Part shown: one piece after another, positions 39,301 to 50,220 of the stretch
Numbering within the stretch: position 1 is the first letter of the stretch
Layout: every line of letters begins with the position of its first letter
Assembly: GCA_033064195.1 (NCBI GenBank)
Contig: JARBJD010000302.1
Span: 25,192 to 89,191 of the forward strand
Direction of reading: 5' to 3'
DNA length: 64,000 nucleotides
Source of the DNA: Blattamonas nauphoetae
Taxonomy: Eukaryota; Preaxostyla; Oxymonadida
The notes under the pieces: generated by a model
What the model was told of the DNA's origin: nothing
Database searches by the model: none
What the model saw: only the letters and a program-made list of their open reading frames with translations
Translations under genes and position numbers: made by a program

Positions 39301-39479
39301 ACTTCATCGAGGAATGAATCTCTTTAGCTGATCAACGACCAGACAATCATGCACCTTTTTCAATCGGATAAGACATTGATCCTTCGGATAATTCTCAGTC
39401 GTTAAAGTTCTCAATAATCTCGTTCCTTCACCCGACAGTTTTCCTTCTGGTTTCACCGAGACAATTATCTCCATCCTCA
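36326..39479. other. long non-coding stretch between copy 2 and the third surface gene
   Basis: The first about 880 bp is the duplicated pyrimidine-rich 3' flank. From 37.2 to 39.5 kb the sequence is plain AT-rich DNA. The only clear structure is the inverted repeat at 37,830-38,230. A 223-aa minus-strand open frame at 38,460-39,131 has no coding character that I trust. Confidence 0.5.
37830..38230. repeat. inverted repeat, possible MITE (about 400 bp)
   Basis: The 31 bp at 37,830-37,860 recur exactly inverted at 38,200-38,230, with weaker similarity continuing inward for about 30 bp. The interior is AT-rich and non-coding. No convincing target-site duplication is seen at the edges, so the element class is open. 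Confidence 0.5.
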
Positions 39480-40045
39480 CATCATCTAACAAGAAGTTGG
39501 TGATCTGAGCATCGTTGTTTCTGACAGAAAATCATTTCTTTCTCTTCTCGGCAACTCACTTCACATTTATTGAGACTGGCTTCTTTCCTCTCCTCCCATA
39601 ACCATCGCAGATTCTGCCGATTCATCCGCACTCTCCTCACTGTTTGGAAGAATTGTCGAACAGTCGTCGTGTCTGGAAGAGATGACACTGTTCGTGCTGT
39701 CTTCCTCGTTTGCAATCGCCTTCTTCAACAGTCTTCATTTCTTCAAAACAGCCACACTGTCGTCCTTCTTCTTTGAAATATGACGAAATGCGTGAGCGCG
39801 TGGAAGAATATCGAACCAGCTGTTCAGAAGCGAGGACAGCCGATTCTGGCCAAACTGCGCGACGAAGGCATTTCGGACGAGATCAATCTGGACAACAGAT
39901 GCGAATGCTCTGACGACTCCGAACATCGTTCTGACTGTCCTGATGCAGTGCCGATTTATCATGATCGTGACATCACACCAACTCAATCAGAATCACGCTC
40001 CACTCTCCATCAAGGAAACAGAACTGTTTGAAGGATCACGACTTT
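39480..40045 (+). pseudogene. remnant of a host coding region
   Basis: Coding character shifts between plus-strand frames. A tail from 39,780 reads as a helical, protein-like segment (WKNIEPAVQKRGQPILAKL...DEINL) and ends at a stop near 40,031. Upstream open pieces in other frames may belong to the same gene. I see no start and at least one frame break. Family not recognised with confidence. Confidence 0.35.
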
Positions 40046-40276
40046 TGAGAGTGTTCGAGAATGATTTCGAGTGAGATTTCCCAGCGAGCAACAATGATTT
40101 CGATGAGAACATCCACTTTCTTCTTTTCAACAATTCAAATCTCAGTCGCCTTGTCACTTTCATTCTTAATCATGCAACCAAACCATCAGTGTGCTGACAA
40201 AGGGAAAGAAAGGGTGTGATCTCTCCTCATCCTTCTCTCCTTTCTCAGATCGAGACTTGACACTCTTCATCGAGTC

Positions 40277-41053
40277 ATGATCATCGTCCCATTCATTCTC
40301 TTCCTGTTCCAACACTCCTTGGCGACTTCCTCCAACTCACACCAGCCTCACAAAACTGCAGCCAATCTGAACACAGAAAGCAGTCTGATAGATCTTGGAT
40401 CAGTTTTGGGGAAAGAATGGAACACTGTTGGATCACACTCGAACAAAATTGATGTTCTCTCCATCGCTGAAGGAACATTTGTTGGCCGCGACATCACAAT
40501 CACTTCTCGATCTCTCGAAATGTCAGGAAAGGAGTCAATCCTTCAAAACGGACTTGAGACACGAATTGTCCCTCTTTCTGAATCGGACAGAAAGAAAAGT
40601 GAAGACCTTGTCAACGACCAGAGTGTGGATTGTTCGGTGTTCTCGTTGACAAACTCAACCTTGTCGTTGAAATGGATGGACTTTTCTCTCGTCGACAACT
40701 CTGAAGACGGAAGTCAACAAAGCCATGAAAGAACACCCAGACTGGCAGTTGTGTCAAGCAGCATGCTGACGATATCTTCAAGCAGAATTGAAGTGTCGCC
40801 ATGGACAAGTGCGATTGTGATTTCTGGATCTCCATTGGAGGAATCAGGAAGAGAATCGTCAGTTGTGATTTCGAAGAGCTTGCTGTGGAATGATGTTGGG
40901 TCGATGCGTGGTGTTGTTGAAACATCATCATTTTCATCGATTGGAGGGTCAGTTTCGGTGTCGATTGTTGGATGTTCGTTTGACTCTTCTTATACAAACC
41001 GAAGCTCCCACTCCATTGAGATAAAGGTCAGTGAAGTGGCCCATAGGTCCTGA
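40277..41053 (+). CDS. third surface-family gene, 5' part (truncated by rearrangement)
   Basis: It starts with a signal peptide (IIVPFILFLFQHSLA). The same style of N-terminal region as the tandem pair follows, ending in the first beta-helix strands (SVSIVGCSFDSSYTNRSS). After about residue 240 the frame runs into a rearranged block and stops at 41,053. The matching downstream half of a surface gene is at about 46,209-49,486. The ATG follows a plain upstream region without the palindrome of the other copies. The last about 16 residues come from the inverted block and are not native. Confidence 0.6.
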   Translation: MIIVPFILFLFQHSLATSSNSHQPHKTAANLNTESSLIDLGSVLGKEWNTVGSHSNKIDVLSIAEGTFVGRDITITSRSLEMSGKESILQNGLETRIVPLSESDRKKSEDLVNDQSVDCSVFSLTNSTLSLKWMDFSLVDNSEDGSQQSHERTPRLAVVSSSMLTISSSRIEVSPWTSAIVISGSPLEESGRESSVVISKSLLWNDVGSMRGVVETSSFSSIGGSVSVSIVGCSFDSSYTNRSSHSIEIKVSEVAHRS

Positions 41054-41307
41054 TGGGCAAAAAAGGGATTCAATTTAAATTATTCTCCAAATTAGATTCA
41101 TTATGAGTTTTTACACTTCTTTTTCTCGAATCAGGGCGAACCAATGATCCGAGAAACTACCGCCGAAGCGGTGGGAGAGGGAGGAAAGGCCCTTCGGCCG
41201 GGTAAATCTTGATGCAGGTTGGGAAACTCGTGGGAGCTTCGGTTTGTGTAAGAGGAGCTCCCTTACCAGTCGCTCCTCACAAACCTTCAGCTCCCACTCC
41301 ATTGAGA
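41004..41307. repeat. rearranged block with segments inverted at 46,130-46,214
   Basis: Segment X (about 41,004-41,050) and segment Y (about 41,253-41,307) share a 17-bp overlap sequence. Together they match, in reverse complement, the single continuous block at 46,130-46,214. A third segment (about 40,984-41,008) recurs inverted at about 41,232-41,258. The pattern fits an insertion or inversion with local duplication at the breakpoints. Confidence 0.6.
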
Positions 41308-41850
41308 GTTGAAAAGAACCTAGCAGAGAATGAAGAGATAAGAAAGAACATATCTGTTCAGAGAGGACCGTGACACCACTTTAGTGGCTGCAGCCAAGAT
41401 TTGTTGTGATCAGTTCCTTTGTGTGTTCCTCCATTCCTCCAGTTCTGGTGGGAGTTCGTTCGGGAATATCGGAGAACGGAACTGGTCATATTTCCGAACT
41501 TTCCCTCTCCCACATTAGAAAGATGTCTGCTCTAATCGTTGTGTGCAATTCGCTTGTCGATGACGTAGCTATTGACAGAATCGTTGCAAGAGTCCAAGCG
41601 AAGGAGCCACTGTGAAGATAACTTCATTCTTAGCTCACCCTCCATCATGCTTGTGAGCGCTGTAGATGTTCACTTGACGCGTTGGACCGGATGAACAGGC
41701 GAAACAGAGGAAATCCTCCTGTGGTACTGACGATCCCACAGTATCCCCTGACAGGCGGTGATTCATCCATGAAAGACCGACCAATGCTTGACGACTGAAC
41801 GTGCTCCACCCTTTTGTAGCTGAACCATCGAGTAAAATGACTGAGAGAGA

Positions 41851-42099
41851 ATGACATCTGACACGATCCATCCTGGTTTAGGAGACAATGTCACTGTTGT
41901 GAAGGTGATGCGCAGATTCGACAAAGTGTTTGTGAACTCCGATGTCACTTTGACAGTTCCCGACGCCCCAATCGTGGAGACAGCACAAGTCCATCCCAAC
42001 TCAATCAGCACAACAATGAAACTTGACTTGACAGGGACCAATCTCGAGTTGGGTGGATTCTACACTATCACCAGGGTTGGGAGGCGTGAGTACTTTTAG
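41851..42099 (+). pseudogene. fragment of a surface-family Ig-like module
   Basis: The stretch TVPDAPIVETAQVHPN followed by KLDLTGTNLELGGFYTI matches the pattern of the Ig-like modules in the tandem pair (PDAPARISLANPTLSG...LSLTGAALP). It breaks at a GTGAGTAC sequence near 42,088. About 500 bp of AT-rich sequence follow before related coding resumes at about 42,640, so an inserted sequence or an unusually long intron is possible. Confidence 0.5.
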
Positions 42100-42639
42100 G
42101 CTTATCGTGAGATCTTTTGACCTCACGATGAGATTTTTGGGTGAGATCAATCTCCTATTTAAGCGTATCAATTTCTTCAGTTATAGATTGTTGTCTCTCT
42201 CTGATTTTGAATATTTCATGACAAAAATGATTCCACTTCACCCCTATTGACTTACTGTCCTGCTTACTGTCACAAAAACGGTTTGAGGACGCATCTTTCC
42301 CAGGTTAATTCATGAAACTGTACTTTCCTCATTCTATATGAACTCGTATCTCACAAAAACAGTCTTATGATAGCCTTTTCATCTCTTTCCGCACGTGTAT
42401 CCTCTTTTGAAGAACTTTTCAAGCTCTGTTTATGAGGATTCAACAGCTTCAATGGGCTTGTTTTGACTCAACATTATGATTGCATATTTTACTTTTGATA
42501 ACGAAATTTGAGCAAACATAGTATTTTTAGAAGCTTTAAGAGTCAAATTGAAAGAAATCGGGAGGTGAGATCGAAAAACGGTGAGATCGGTCTGATCGAA
42601 TCCCATGCCTGACTATCACACTCACTCCGCCCTTCTCGT

Positions 42640-42860
42640 TCGACATGCTGTTCAACAGTTCAACAACAGCTTCGTCTCCCGAACTGCCTCTTGGGCGCGC
42701 AGAGTGTCTTCAACACAACACAACATACATAATTGCATCGATCACTCGTGTTGGAGATGATTTGGAAGAGATTCTGACAGAGGAAAACTGTGCCGTTCAC
42801 GACCCCCAAACTTCCAGTGCCTCTGATCCTCCACGTGAACGATTGATTTCGCATGGTCGA
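42640..42860 (+). pseudogene. second fragment of the same decayed surface gene
   Basis: LQHNTTYIIASITRVGDDLEE resembles the LQHGKRYEITQCDITNQE segment of copy 1. It lies about 540 bp right of the previous fragment, in the same orientation. Coding character fades after about 42,860. Confidence 0.45.
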
Positions 42861-45800
42861 TTGTGTCTGCTCTGAACGCGAAGGCAGCAACACTTGTGAT
42901 TGTGAACTCCTCTCGACAAACACAGCCTGTCATGCATTCCACCATCGAATGTAGTTCTCTGGCAGAGTTGAGCGTAAAATCCAGAGCCGCTAATGCTGAT
43001 TGAATTTCTCAGTATGGAGTTGGATAGAGAATAATCTGCTTTGAAGAATGGTGCTTTGAAATCCACGATCAGCTTGATGGCGAGTCTATCGAAAAGAGTT
43101 TCGTTGCAGCCTTCCCGGACAGTTTATCATATTCAGACAAAAAATTGCGAGCCATAGATGCGGCCCTCGTCGTCCTCATCCACGTACATATCTGCTGTTC
43201 TCTTGTAATGCGTTGTGAGCGCTCTTGACGGTCGAGGCTCAGATTGCTCAGATGGACTGAGTGAATTCCAGGTGACACTCAAAGGATCGTGAACTGCGTC
43301 ACACGAACAGTCTGGGGATGATCACTGTCGTGCACACTGTTGAACTCGCGTCTTGAAGTAGGGTTGGCACAGATAACAGAAGTCGGTGTGGTATTCCCAA
43401 TTGACACGTCTGGGTAGTGAATTGGGTGAAAAGGACATCCCGCCCAAAGGATAAAAAGGCATGTCTCGCTTAACTTCGAAGTTAAGATGGTAATGAAAGT
43501 ACCAGTCTGTCCGCTCGCAGTTCCCATCGCGATCGTTTTGACACGGTGTTTGGCGATGTTTGGTTGGAACAAAATTGTCGCGATGATCGAAGAATGCGAA
43601 GAGAAGCACTCTGAGAAGACGAATCTTCATCCATCCCCCGCCACCCTGGTGAGGAGACAAGAGTGATTGTGTTCTTGACCGTCGAGTCTATTCGTGTGAT
43701 CGATTGATGAAGATGTTCAGTGTTGTACAAAGGCGTTTGTGCCCCATAGTCTAAGTTCAGATTGGCAGACTTCCCAATTAAACTGCGTTGTCTTTGTCAC
43801 TTTCAAGCTGCATCGTTCTGATGCGCATTCGGGAGAAATAACCTCCCTGATTCCCCAGTGACAGTTTTACGACGATCATTTCAGGTGGATGGTGAGCATA
43901 GAGCCGTACCGACGATTCAAAGAACGGTTTTCCTGAGGTGAGCGGTCGATGACGCTCAACGGGGTCACAGCTGGGTTAAGTTGAAACCTCTTATCCAGAT
44001 TAAAGCGACGGAAACATTGCCAACTCGAGAGAGGCTGATATGAAACTGATGAGAGGAAAGGTAGAAAGTGGAGGACGACTACGAAGAGGCTTGACATGTT
44101 CATGACTGGTTCTGACGTCTATGACGATGAAAGAGGATGACGGCACGGAATTGACGGCGAGAATGCAGTGGAGTGATTTATGTTTCTCGATGCGCTGTCT
44201 CCAACATTCAAAAATCAACAATGATGATGAAGGCGCTGCTGATTGGATAATATGGAAATGTACCCCGAAAAGGTGCTGAAGAACTTCGACTTCAAGCATG
44301 AGAGGGTTGGCATCATTCGTTGGTGCCCATCGCAGAAGCCGTAGCAGTTGTGTGCGTTCGCCTTTGCATCGGTCGTGTTCGACACGAAACAATCATCTCT
44401 GGAATTGCGAAGGGTTCTAATCTTGTAGAACTGCTTCAGATGCGCCAGCTCAAGTTCAGTTTCGTATTGTGTGTACTGGTAACTCGTAGGAGAGAATGCA
44501 CATCCCACTGGATCTGTGAGTGAACATGTTGAGGCACCCTTCATAGAGGTTGATAGAGTTGAAAGGGAGGAGTGGACGGACGACTTCCACAGCCTGTCAG
44601 ACCTAACTTCAATATTTGTGGAACCTTCGGTGTGTGGTTCCGAACGATGGAACCTCGACAATGATGCTCTCTTGCTCGATGGTATCGCATCACTTCACAC
44701 CGCACAATTACTCCATGGTCTGACTATATCGAAGAATCCAATACGAAACTCAATAACGCGATTCAAGGTCGATATCTAGATAAAGGGGCTTCTCCCTTGT
44801 AAACAGATGCATTTTGATCATTCCATGATCGCAAATGAGGCTTGTGTCCCATGCGTCGGAAACTCTCATCCATATCCGAAGAGGTTCTTGAATACGTGAA
44901 AGATCCTTTCCCGCCAACGTCACGTAATAGTGTGACACTGTCACTGACATCACTAAGGTCATAACTACGATTATCATATCGGCCGAAGGCACCTGAGATG
45001 GCAATCCGAGTTGGTGGATCTTTCTTGGTGATGAAGACGATCGTGCTGCTGCGTCGATTCCCCGAGGTGCTGAAGCAAATTCAGAGTTGTAGCAATATAG
45101 ATCTGTGGTGATTATGGCCTGAGTAACACCATTTTCCTCCATCTTCCCAACGACAGGTGTTGGCATTTTATTTATCAATCATCGTCGCATTAACTGTGAA
45201 TTCGGCAGCAATAGATCAATCATGTTCTTTCATGCTTCTCCCTGGAATATTGAGTCGCACAGGGGCTTCAATCTAATTGGATTGTGTCGTTTGAGAAGTG
45301 GGAGATGCTTATTGAGGATATTGAATATTTCTGTCGTTCTTTCGAAGAATTCTTTGGTTGATTTGAGTTAGTGATGTTCAATTACATCTTCCTGCACATA
45401 GTTGATGATGACGGAAGGTTCGGAGGCATTTGAGTTGACTTCGTTAGTCCGCCCCGGGAAGTCAGAATACTCCGAGGAAAGTGAAGATACTAATCTGATC
45501 GATACAAGAGAGACGCAGAGGGGAGAGAAGCAAAAGGTGAAGCGTCAGATCACTTCCAAAATGCTGTGCCAGGATGCTCCTCTTGCTAGGCGTTCTCTAA
45601 GGTTCTCTCTTTGGTGCGGAATTGCACCAGTGGCGTGATAGTTGCTTCCGACCGAACCTAAACAACGATGCTGTCTAACAGCGACAATGGTGGTGAATGA
45701 CTGTCGACTCGGAAAGCTGATGGTTGTTGGTTGTATATGTTTCAGTTTCACAAATATTGTCAAATACAGCACTTGGTTGGCGACTAAATCCATCTTTCAA

Positions 45801-46129
45801 AAGGATTAAGTGGGTTTTGACTGTTTGACACGAGTCTTGTTGAGAGGCTGAAATATGATCAATGCAGCTATCTTGTTCTCTCGAAACGAGTGTGTCAGTT
45901 GCGCAAACGGCGATTTCTTCAACTTGACATGTAAGAAGCGTTCTGGTATGTTCAGCACAATTGTACTTCGATGAACTTTGTCCGAAACTTGTGATCACTG
46001 TTGCGTGCTTTCCTTAACTTTGTGCAGTATTTGAGTGAGTCTGATCTGTTGAGTACGTATTGGCGGGTTGCATGGACGGTGTGAATAACGAAACAGATCA
46101 GCACTATATGGATCCATTTTGGAAATCCA
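42861..46129. other. decayed or inserted DNA inside the split third surface gene
   Basis: Many open pieces of 60-150 codons occur on both strands, none with a recognisable motif, a signal peptide or a relative elsewhere in the window. I read it as old decayed coding sequence. No gene supported. Confidence 0.4.
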
Positions 46130-46214
46130 AGGACCTATGGGCCACTTCACTGACCTTTATCTCAATGGAGTGGGAGCTGAAGGTTTGTGAGAAGCGACTG
46201 GTAAGGGAGCTCCT
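46130..46214. repeat. right inverted block of the rearrangement
   Basis: This 85-bp block is the reverse complement of segments at 41,004-41,050 and 41,253-41,307. Native surface-gene sequence resumes immediately to its right, in frame from about 46,209. Confidence 0.6.
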
Positions 46215-46273
46215 CTCGGATTCTGGGAAACGACGGGATTGGCCTCTCACTGACACGAACAGCTCGAAAGAAT

Positions 46274-49200
46274 GTGGAATTGGTTGGAAGAATGTCGTCA
46301 TCGCTGATTGGATGCTGGTTTGTGAACATGAGTTCGATTGGGTCTTCGCACCAGCAACGCCTTCGGCATTTGGATCAGAAGATGTTGGGATGTGTTGTAT
46401 CGCTGACAAGCTCGCATTTGTCGGGATCGACGATTCGGGACGTGAACACTGTCGGGTGTGTTTTGTGCTCGAATTCCTCCTTCTCCTCCCTCCTCTCCTC
46501 CCCCAACACCGACTCCCACACAAACGAAGAACCATCCATCATCGTCGACGGATCCAACCAATTTGAGTTCAAAGATGGCACTGAATACAGGATTGATTCC
46601 ACCAACCAATCAACCTCCGTCACCTTCTCCCACTGCCACTTCACAAGCCCCAACTATCAATCGAATGTTCGCCCACTCACCTTGATCGGCTACCCTGGCT
46701 CCCTCACTCTCCTCTCCTGCTCGTTCACCAACATTGTTCACCCAACTGAACAAGGTGGCGCTGTTTACCTCGCTTCCTCTTCCGCCACGCAGAGTGTGCG
46801 GATCGAATTGTGCAACTTCACTGATTGTTCGGCTCTTAAAGGCGGAGGAAGCCTGTATTTGGACTCAAAGGCTGTCCTCACTTTGACTGGATGCCGCTGT
46901 GTGGGGTGTTCCGTCGCTGAATCGTCCGGATATTCTGCCGGAGGAATGTCCATCAAACTCAAGAACTCACCTGAATCGACTATGTCTGACTTGTATTTTG
47001 AAGCGTGCACGAGCCCATTCGCTGGGGGAGGGTTACTTTATAGACACACAGGAGATCTGTGTCTCGTCTCTTCTCTCTCGTTCAAGGAGTGCTCAGTGAG
47101 TTCATCAAATCTTTATGGAGATGGAGGCGGAATGGCCTTTGATTGTTCCTTCGAAGAGAATCGTGTTGACTCAGCCTCGCACCTCAAATTCGAAGATTGT
47201 TGGACTCCCGAACAAGGAGGTGGATTATATGTCGGTTCAAGTTCTGACTATTCGCTTTGTCTCACCGACTGTGAGTTCATCAACTGCAAAGCGACCAACT
47301 ATCTACCAAAACTTTCCTTTGGAGGAGGTTTCTGCGATGTGATGATGTCGGGGACACTCACAGTGGAAGGATGTCAGTTCATCGATTGTTCGTCAACTCT
47401 GTTTGGCGGAGCTGTGGCTGGGGATGTGGCTGGATTTGTGATGTCCGACTGCCTCGTCAAGAACTGTCACTCAACGTCATCAGCAGCAGTGGATGTCGAT
47501 CTGAATACAAATTCCCCCATCGCTCTGACGAACGTTCTCTTTGTTGGGAACAACGAGGAAGACACTCCAACATATTTCAACACAGAACAATCGACGGCCA
47601 ACAATGTTCAGTTTGCAGACTTTGAGATCCAAGACGAATGGAACAATAACCCAACCGATATCTCCATCACTGATTGTTATACCACGACCACGCCGAACAG
47701 CGTGGGAATGTACTCATCAGGGAACAAACCGGTTGATCACCCTGCTTTCCACAAGATGGGACCGCTCCTGACACAGAATGTGGAAGCGAAGCTTGATGGA
47801 GTGTGGATGAGAGTTGATGTGATTGTGAAGGGGAAGGTTCCACTCGAATCTCAGATTTATGAAGTGAGACTGAAAGAAACGGAGGGAAGCGCTGAGCTGA
47901 CGGGAGAACTGCAATTTGTGAATGGGGTTGGCTCGCTTCTGCCGTCGTCGAATCTGAATCTGCAGTTTTCGACAGCATACACGATCACTTCGATTGTGGG
48001 TGTGGTTCCATCGTCGTCCGAGTCCAATGCCATCCCAATCACCGCCGAAGCGTGGGCATTCAACCTCGCTACAACACCCAACCTCCTCTCCTTCACCACA
48101 CCCGATCAGCCACCAACACTCCTCGCCTCCACAGCCCACCTGACCGACGCAAGTCAGCCGTTCGCTTTTATCATCCTGCTGTTCGATCAGGAAGTGAGTG
48201 GATCGTACGACATTGTTGTGGAGGAAGAAGGAAGGGATGTGACAATCACAGTGGCAGTTGTCGGAACATCTTTTGAAGGAGAGAGCGAGAACTTCCGTGT
48301 TGTGGGTGAGGATCGACTTCTGACGCACGACACGACATACACAATCAAGTCGATCGTGCCGACAGAAGGAAGTGCAACAGCAACAACAGTCTGGATGAAC
48401 AAGACAATCAGATTCCACATCCCGAAATCGTCGTATGTTCCTCCAGAGAAAGACGACAAGAAAACCATGTCACCCGAAACGAAGAAATTGCTGAGCTGGT
48501 TGATTCCACTGGTTGTATGTCTTCTGATTGCACTCGTGCTGGCCATCATCGTCATCGTTCTGCTGCGACGACGACAGCAGAAGAGTGCTGTACCAGCTGA
48601 GAACGAGATGGAAACTCAAGAGCCAATAGAAGTGGAGAAAGTGGAAGAGTTTGGAGTGGATTGTTCGAATGGAGTGATTCGAACAGATGACAATCATGCT
48701 TCCTCGTTGAATTCAAACAAAGAGAACAGACCGGACAACGAAACAGGGAAACACGATCCATCGCAATTTGGAGAAGTGATGGCGTGCAGTGGAGACTTTA
48801 AGCTGTCGACCGCTCGGATGGATTCGACGCTTTACAGTATGCTTCACAAAGAACATCGCGATGTTTGGAAGCGAGGAGTTGGTGTTCAGATTGTGAATGG
48901 ACTGAAACAGGTTGTGGCTCATCGACCAGCCAGTGATGTTCTGACTCGTCTTTCGTCTCACTGGATTCTGATTGATGGATCTGGAAATGTTCAACTGAAA
49001 CTGCAAATGACGCGAGAAGAAGCTGAACAAGAAGCAGCTCATGCCCAAATGCAGAATCCACAGCCACTCGCAAACTTGGAGCAAGACATGAACCAGCCAG
49101 CTGAGATGACACAAGAAGCACACACAGAGAAGTCGGGAATGGATGGTCTTCGATGGCGAGCACCTGAAGTTGTGTTGGCGGGAGGAGTTGTGGGACAAGT

Positions 49201-49486
49201 GGATGGTTCGAAAGCGTCAGTTTTTAGTCTTGGCCTGATCTTGTGGGAAATTGAGACTGGCCAAGTGCCGTTTGGGGAACTGGATGCAGTGAATGCTCAA
49301 CGACAATCGGGAACAGGAATTGGACCGAAAATGGAATCACTTGAGAACGAAGAATTCATCTCTCTGATCCATCGTTGTGTGTCTGTCGATCCGAACCATC
49401 GTCCAACGCTCTCTGAGATTGGGGAGTTCCTCTCTTCTCATCCCGACGAGACTCGTGTTGGATCTGGAATGGAAATGAAAGAGTGA
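46274..49486 (+). CDS. third surface-family gene, main part: beta-helix, Ig-like, membrane span, pseudokinase (1070 aa)
   Basis: The frame is open from about 46,209 to 49,486. The annotated start at 46,274 is a GTG, and the first in-frame ATG is 18 bp further on, so the true 5' end is missing. Beta-helix repeats dominate residues about 40-440 (CSFTNIVHPTEQGGAVYL, CNFTDCSALKGGGSLYL and similar, each with a Cys and a GGG turn). Two Ig-like modules follow, then a membrane span (LSWLIPLVVCLLIALVLA) with RRRQQ. The cytoplasmic tail holds a pseudokinase: TLYSMLHKEHRDV, SSHWILIDGSGN, RWRAPEVV, FSLGLILWEIETGQVPFGE, NHRPTLSEI. HRD and DFG are absent. Confidence 0.75.
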   Translation: MELVGRMSSSLIGCWFVNMSSIGSSHQQRLRHLDQKMLGCVVSLTSSHLSGSTIRDVNTVGCVLCSNSSFSSLLSSPNTDSHTNEEPSIIVDGSNQFEFKDGTEYRIDSTNQSTSVTFSHCHFTSPNYQSNVRPLTLIGYPGSLTLLSCSFTNIVHPTEQGGAVYLASSSATQSVRIELCNFTDCSALKGGGSLYLDSKAVLTLTGCRCVGCSVAESSGYSAGGMSIKLKNSPESTMSDLYFEACTSPFAGGGLLYRHTGDLCLVSSLSFKECSVSSSNLYGDGGGMAFDCSFEENRVDSASHLKFEDCWTPEQGGGLYVGSSSDYSLCLTDCEFINCKATNYLPKLSFGGGFCDVMMSGTLTVEGCQFIDCSSTLFGGAVAGDVAGFVMSDCLVKNCHSTSSAAVDVDLNTNSPIALTNVLFVGNNEEDTPTYFNTEQSTANNVQFADFEIQDEWNNNPTDISITDCYTTTTPNSVGMYSSGNKPVDHPAFHKMGPLLTQNVEAKLDGVWMRVDVIVKGKVPLESQIYEVRLKETEGSAELTGELQFVNGVGSLLPSSNLNLQFSTAYTITSIVGVVPSSSESNAIPITAEAWAFNLATTPNLLSFTTPDQPPTLLASTAHLTDASQPFAFIILLFDQEVSGSYDIVVEEEGRDVTITVAVVGTSFEGESENFRVVGEDRLLTHDTTYTIKSIVPTEGSATATTVWMNKTIRFHIPKSSYVPPEKDDKKTMSPETKKLLSWLIPLVVCLLIALVLAIIVIVLLRRRQQKSAVPAENEMETQEPIEVEKVEEFGVDCSNGVIRTDDNHASSLNSNKENRPDNETGKHDPSQFGEVMACSGDFKLSTARMDSTLYSMLHKEHRDVWKRGVGVQIVNGLKQVVAHRPASDVLTRLSSHWILIDGSGNVQLKLQMTREEAEQEAAHAQMQNPQPLANLEQDMNQPAEMTQEAHTEKSGMDGLRWRAPEVVLAGGVVGQVDGSKASVFSLGLILWEIETGQVPFGELDAVNAQRQSGTGIGPKMESLENEEFISLIHRCVSVDPNHRPTLSEIGEFLSSHPDETRVGSGMEMKE

Positions 49487-50220
49487 TCTCTCACTGCTTG
49501 GTCTCCTCCTTAATTTCGTCTTCGTGTCCCTTTCATCACATCTTGCTCTCCACTCACATCCAAACACACATCTGATCTCACCTGTCCTTCACCACATCCA
49601 CGTCACTACCAGAATCTGGCTGTGCTGTTCATCTCGTCAATGATGATCCCAGCTCGTTCCTGTTTTACGCGTCATTTCTCGAATTGGGAATCACTTCATC
49701 TTCTCCAGACACATCATTCAGCCACATCACATTTGTATCCAGTGACTCGATTATACATTCACTCCACCTTGTTCACTCTTCATTTTGTCTCCAATTTGTT
49801 CAGTTCATCCATCATTCACATTGTTGTCCAATTGCATGGATCTTCATTCACTTCACACTTTCTGTTTGGATTCATTCCCTCCTGTTTTGGTTTGAGACAG
49901 CGTCTTCGTGGTCGCTGTTGGCGATGGAGTTGATTCTTCGTTCTCGGCCTCTCATCGTGTTCCCATTCCTTTCTGGCTTCATTCCTTTTTGATTGATTCT
50001 CGTCTTCATTCGACGCACTGCTTCCATCTCTGTTCACTGCCGACTCGCGTTTTGGAGGAGGTTTGTGGATTGTGTGGAAACACACAAAGTCGCTGTTGTG
50101 CCATTCTCACTTCTGTTTCCTCCCGTTCCTCTTTTGGCGAATTTTCAGATGTTTTCAGAAAACAGCAACACTCGATAACCATAATGATGAACAATTTGAG
50201 ACAAAGTGGGGTGAGAAACA
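49487..50220. other. pyrimidine-rich 3' flank of the third surface gene
   Basis: T/C-rich plus strand similar in composition to the flanks of copies 1 and 2. Open frames on both strands look compositional. No gene seen. Confidence 0.5.

Noticed and set aside
46060-46566. A 168-aa plus-strand open frame at the right breakpoint.
   Set aside because: It runs through the inverted block and out of frame with the surface gene that resumes at about 46,209, so it is a product of the junction.
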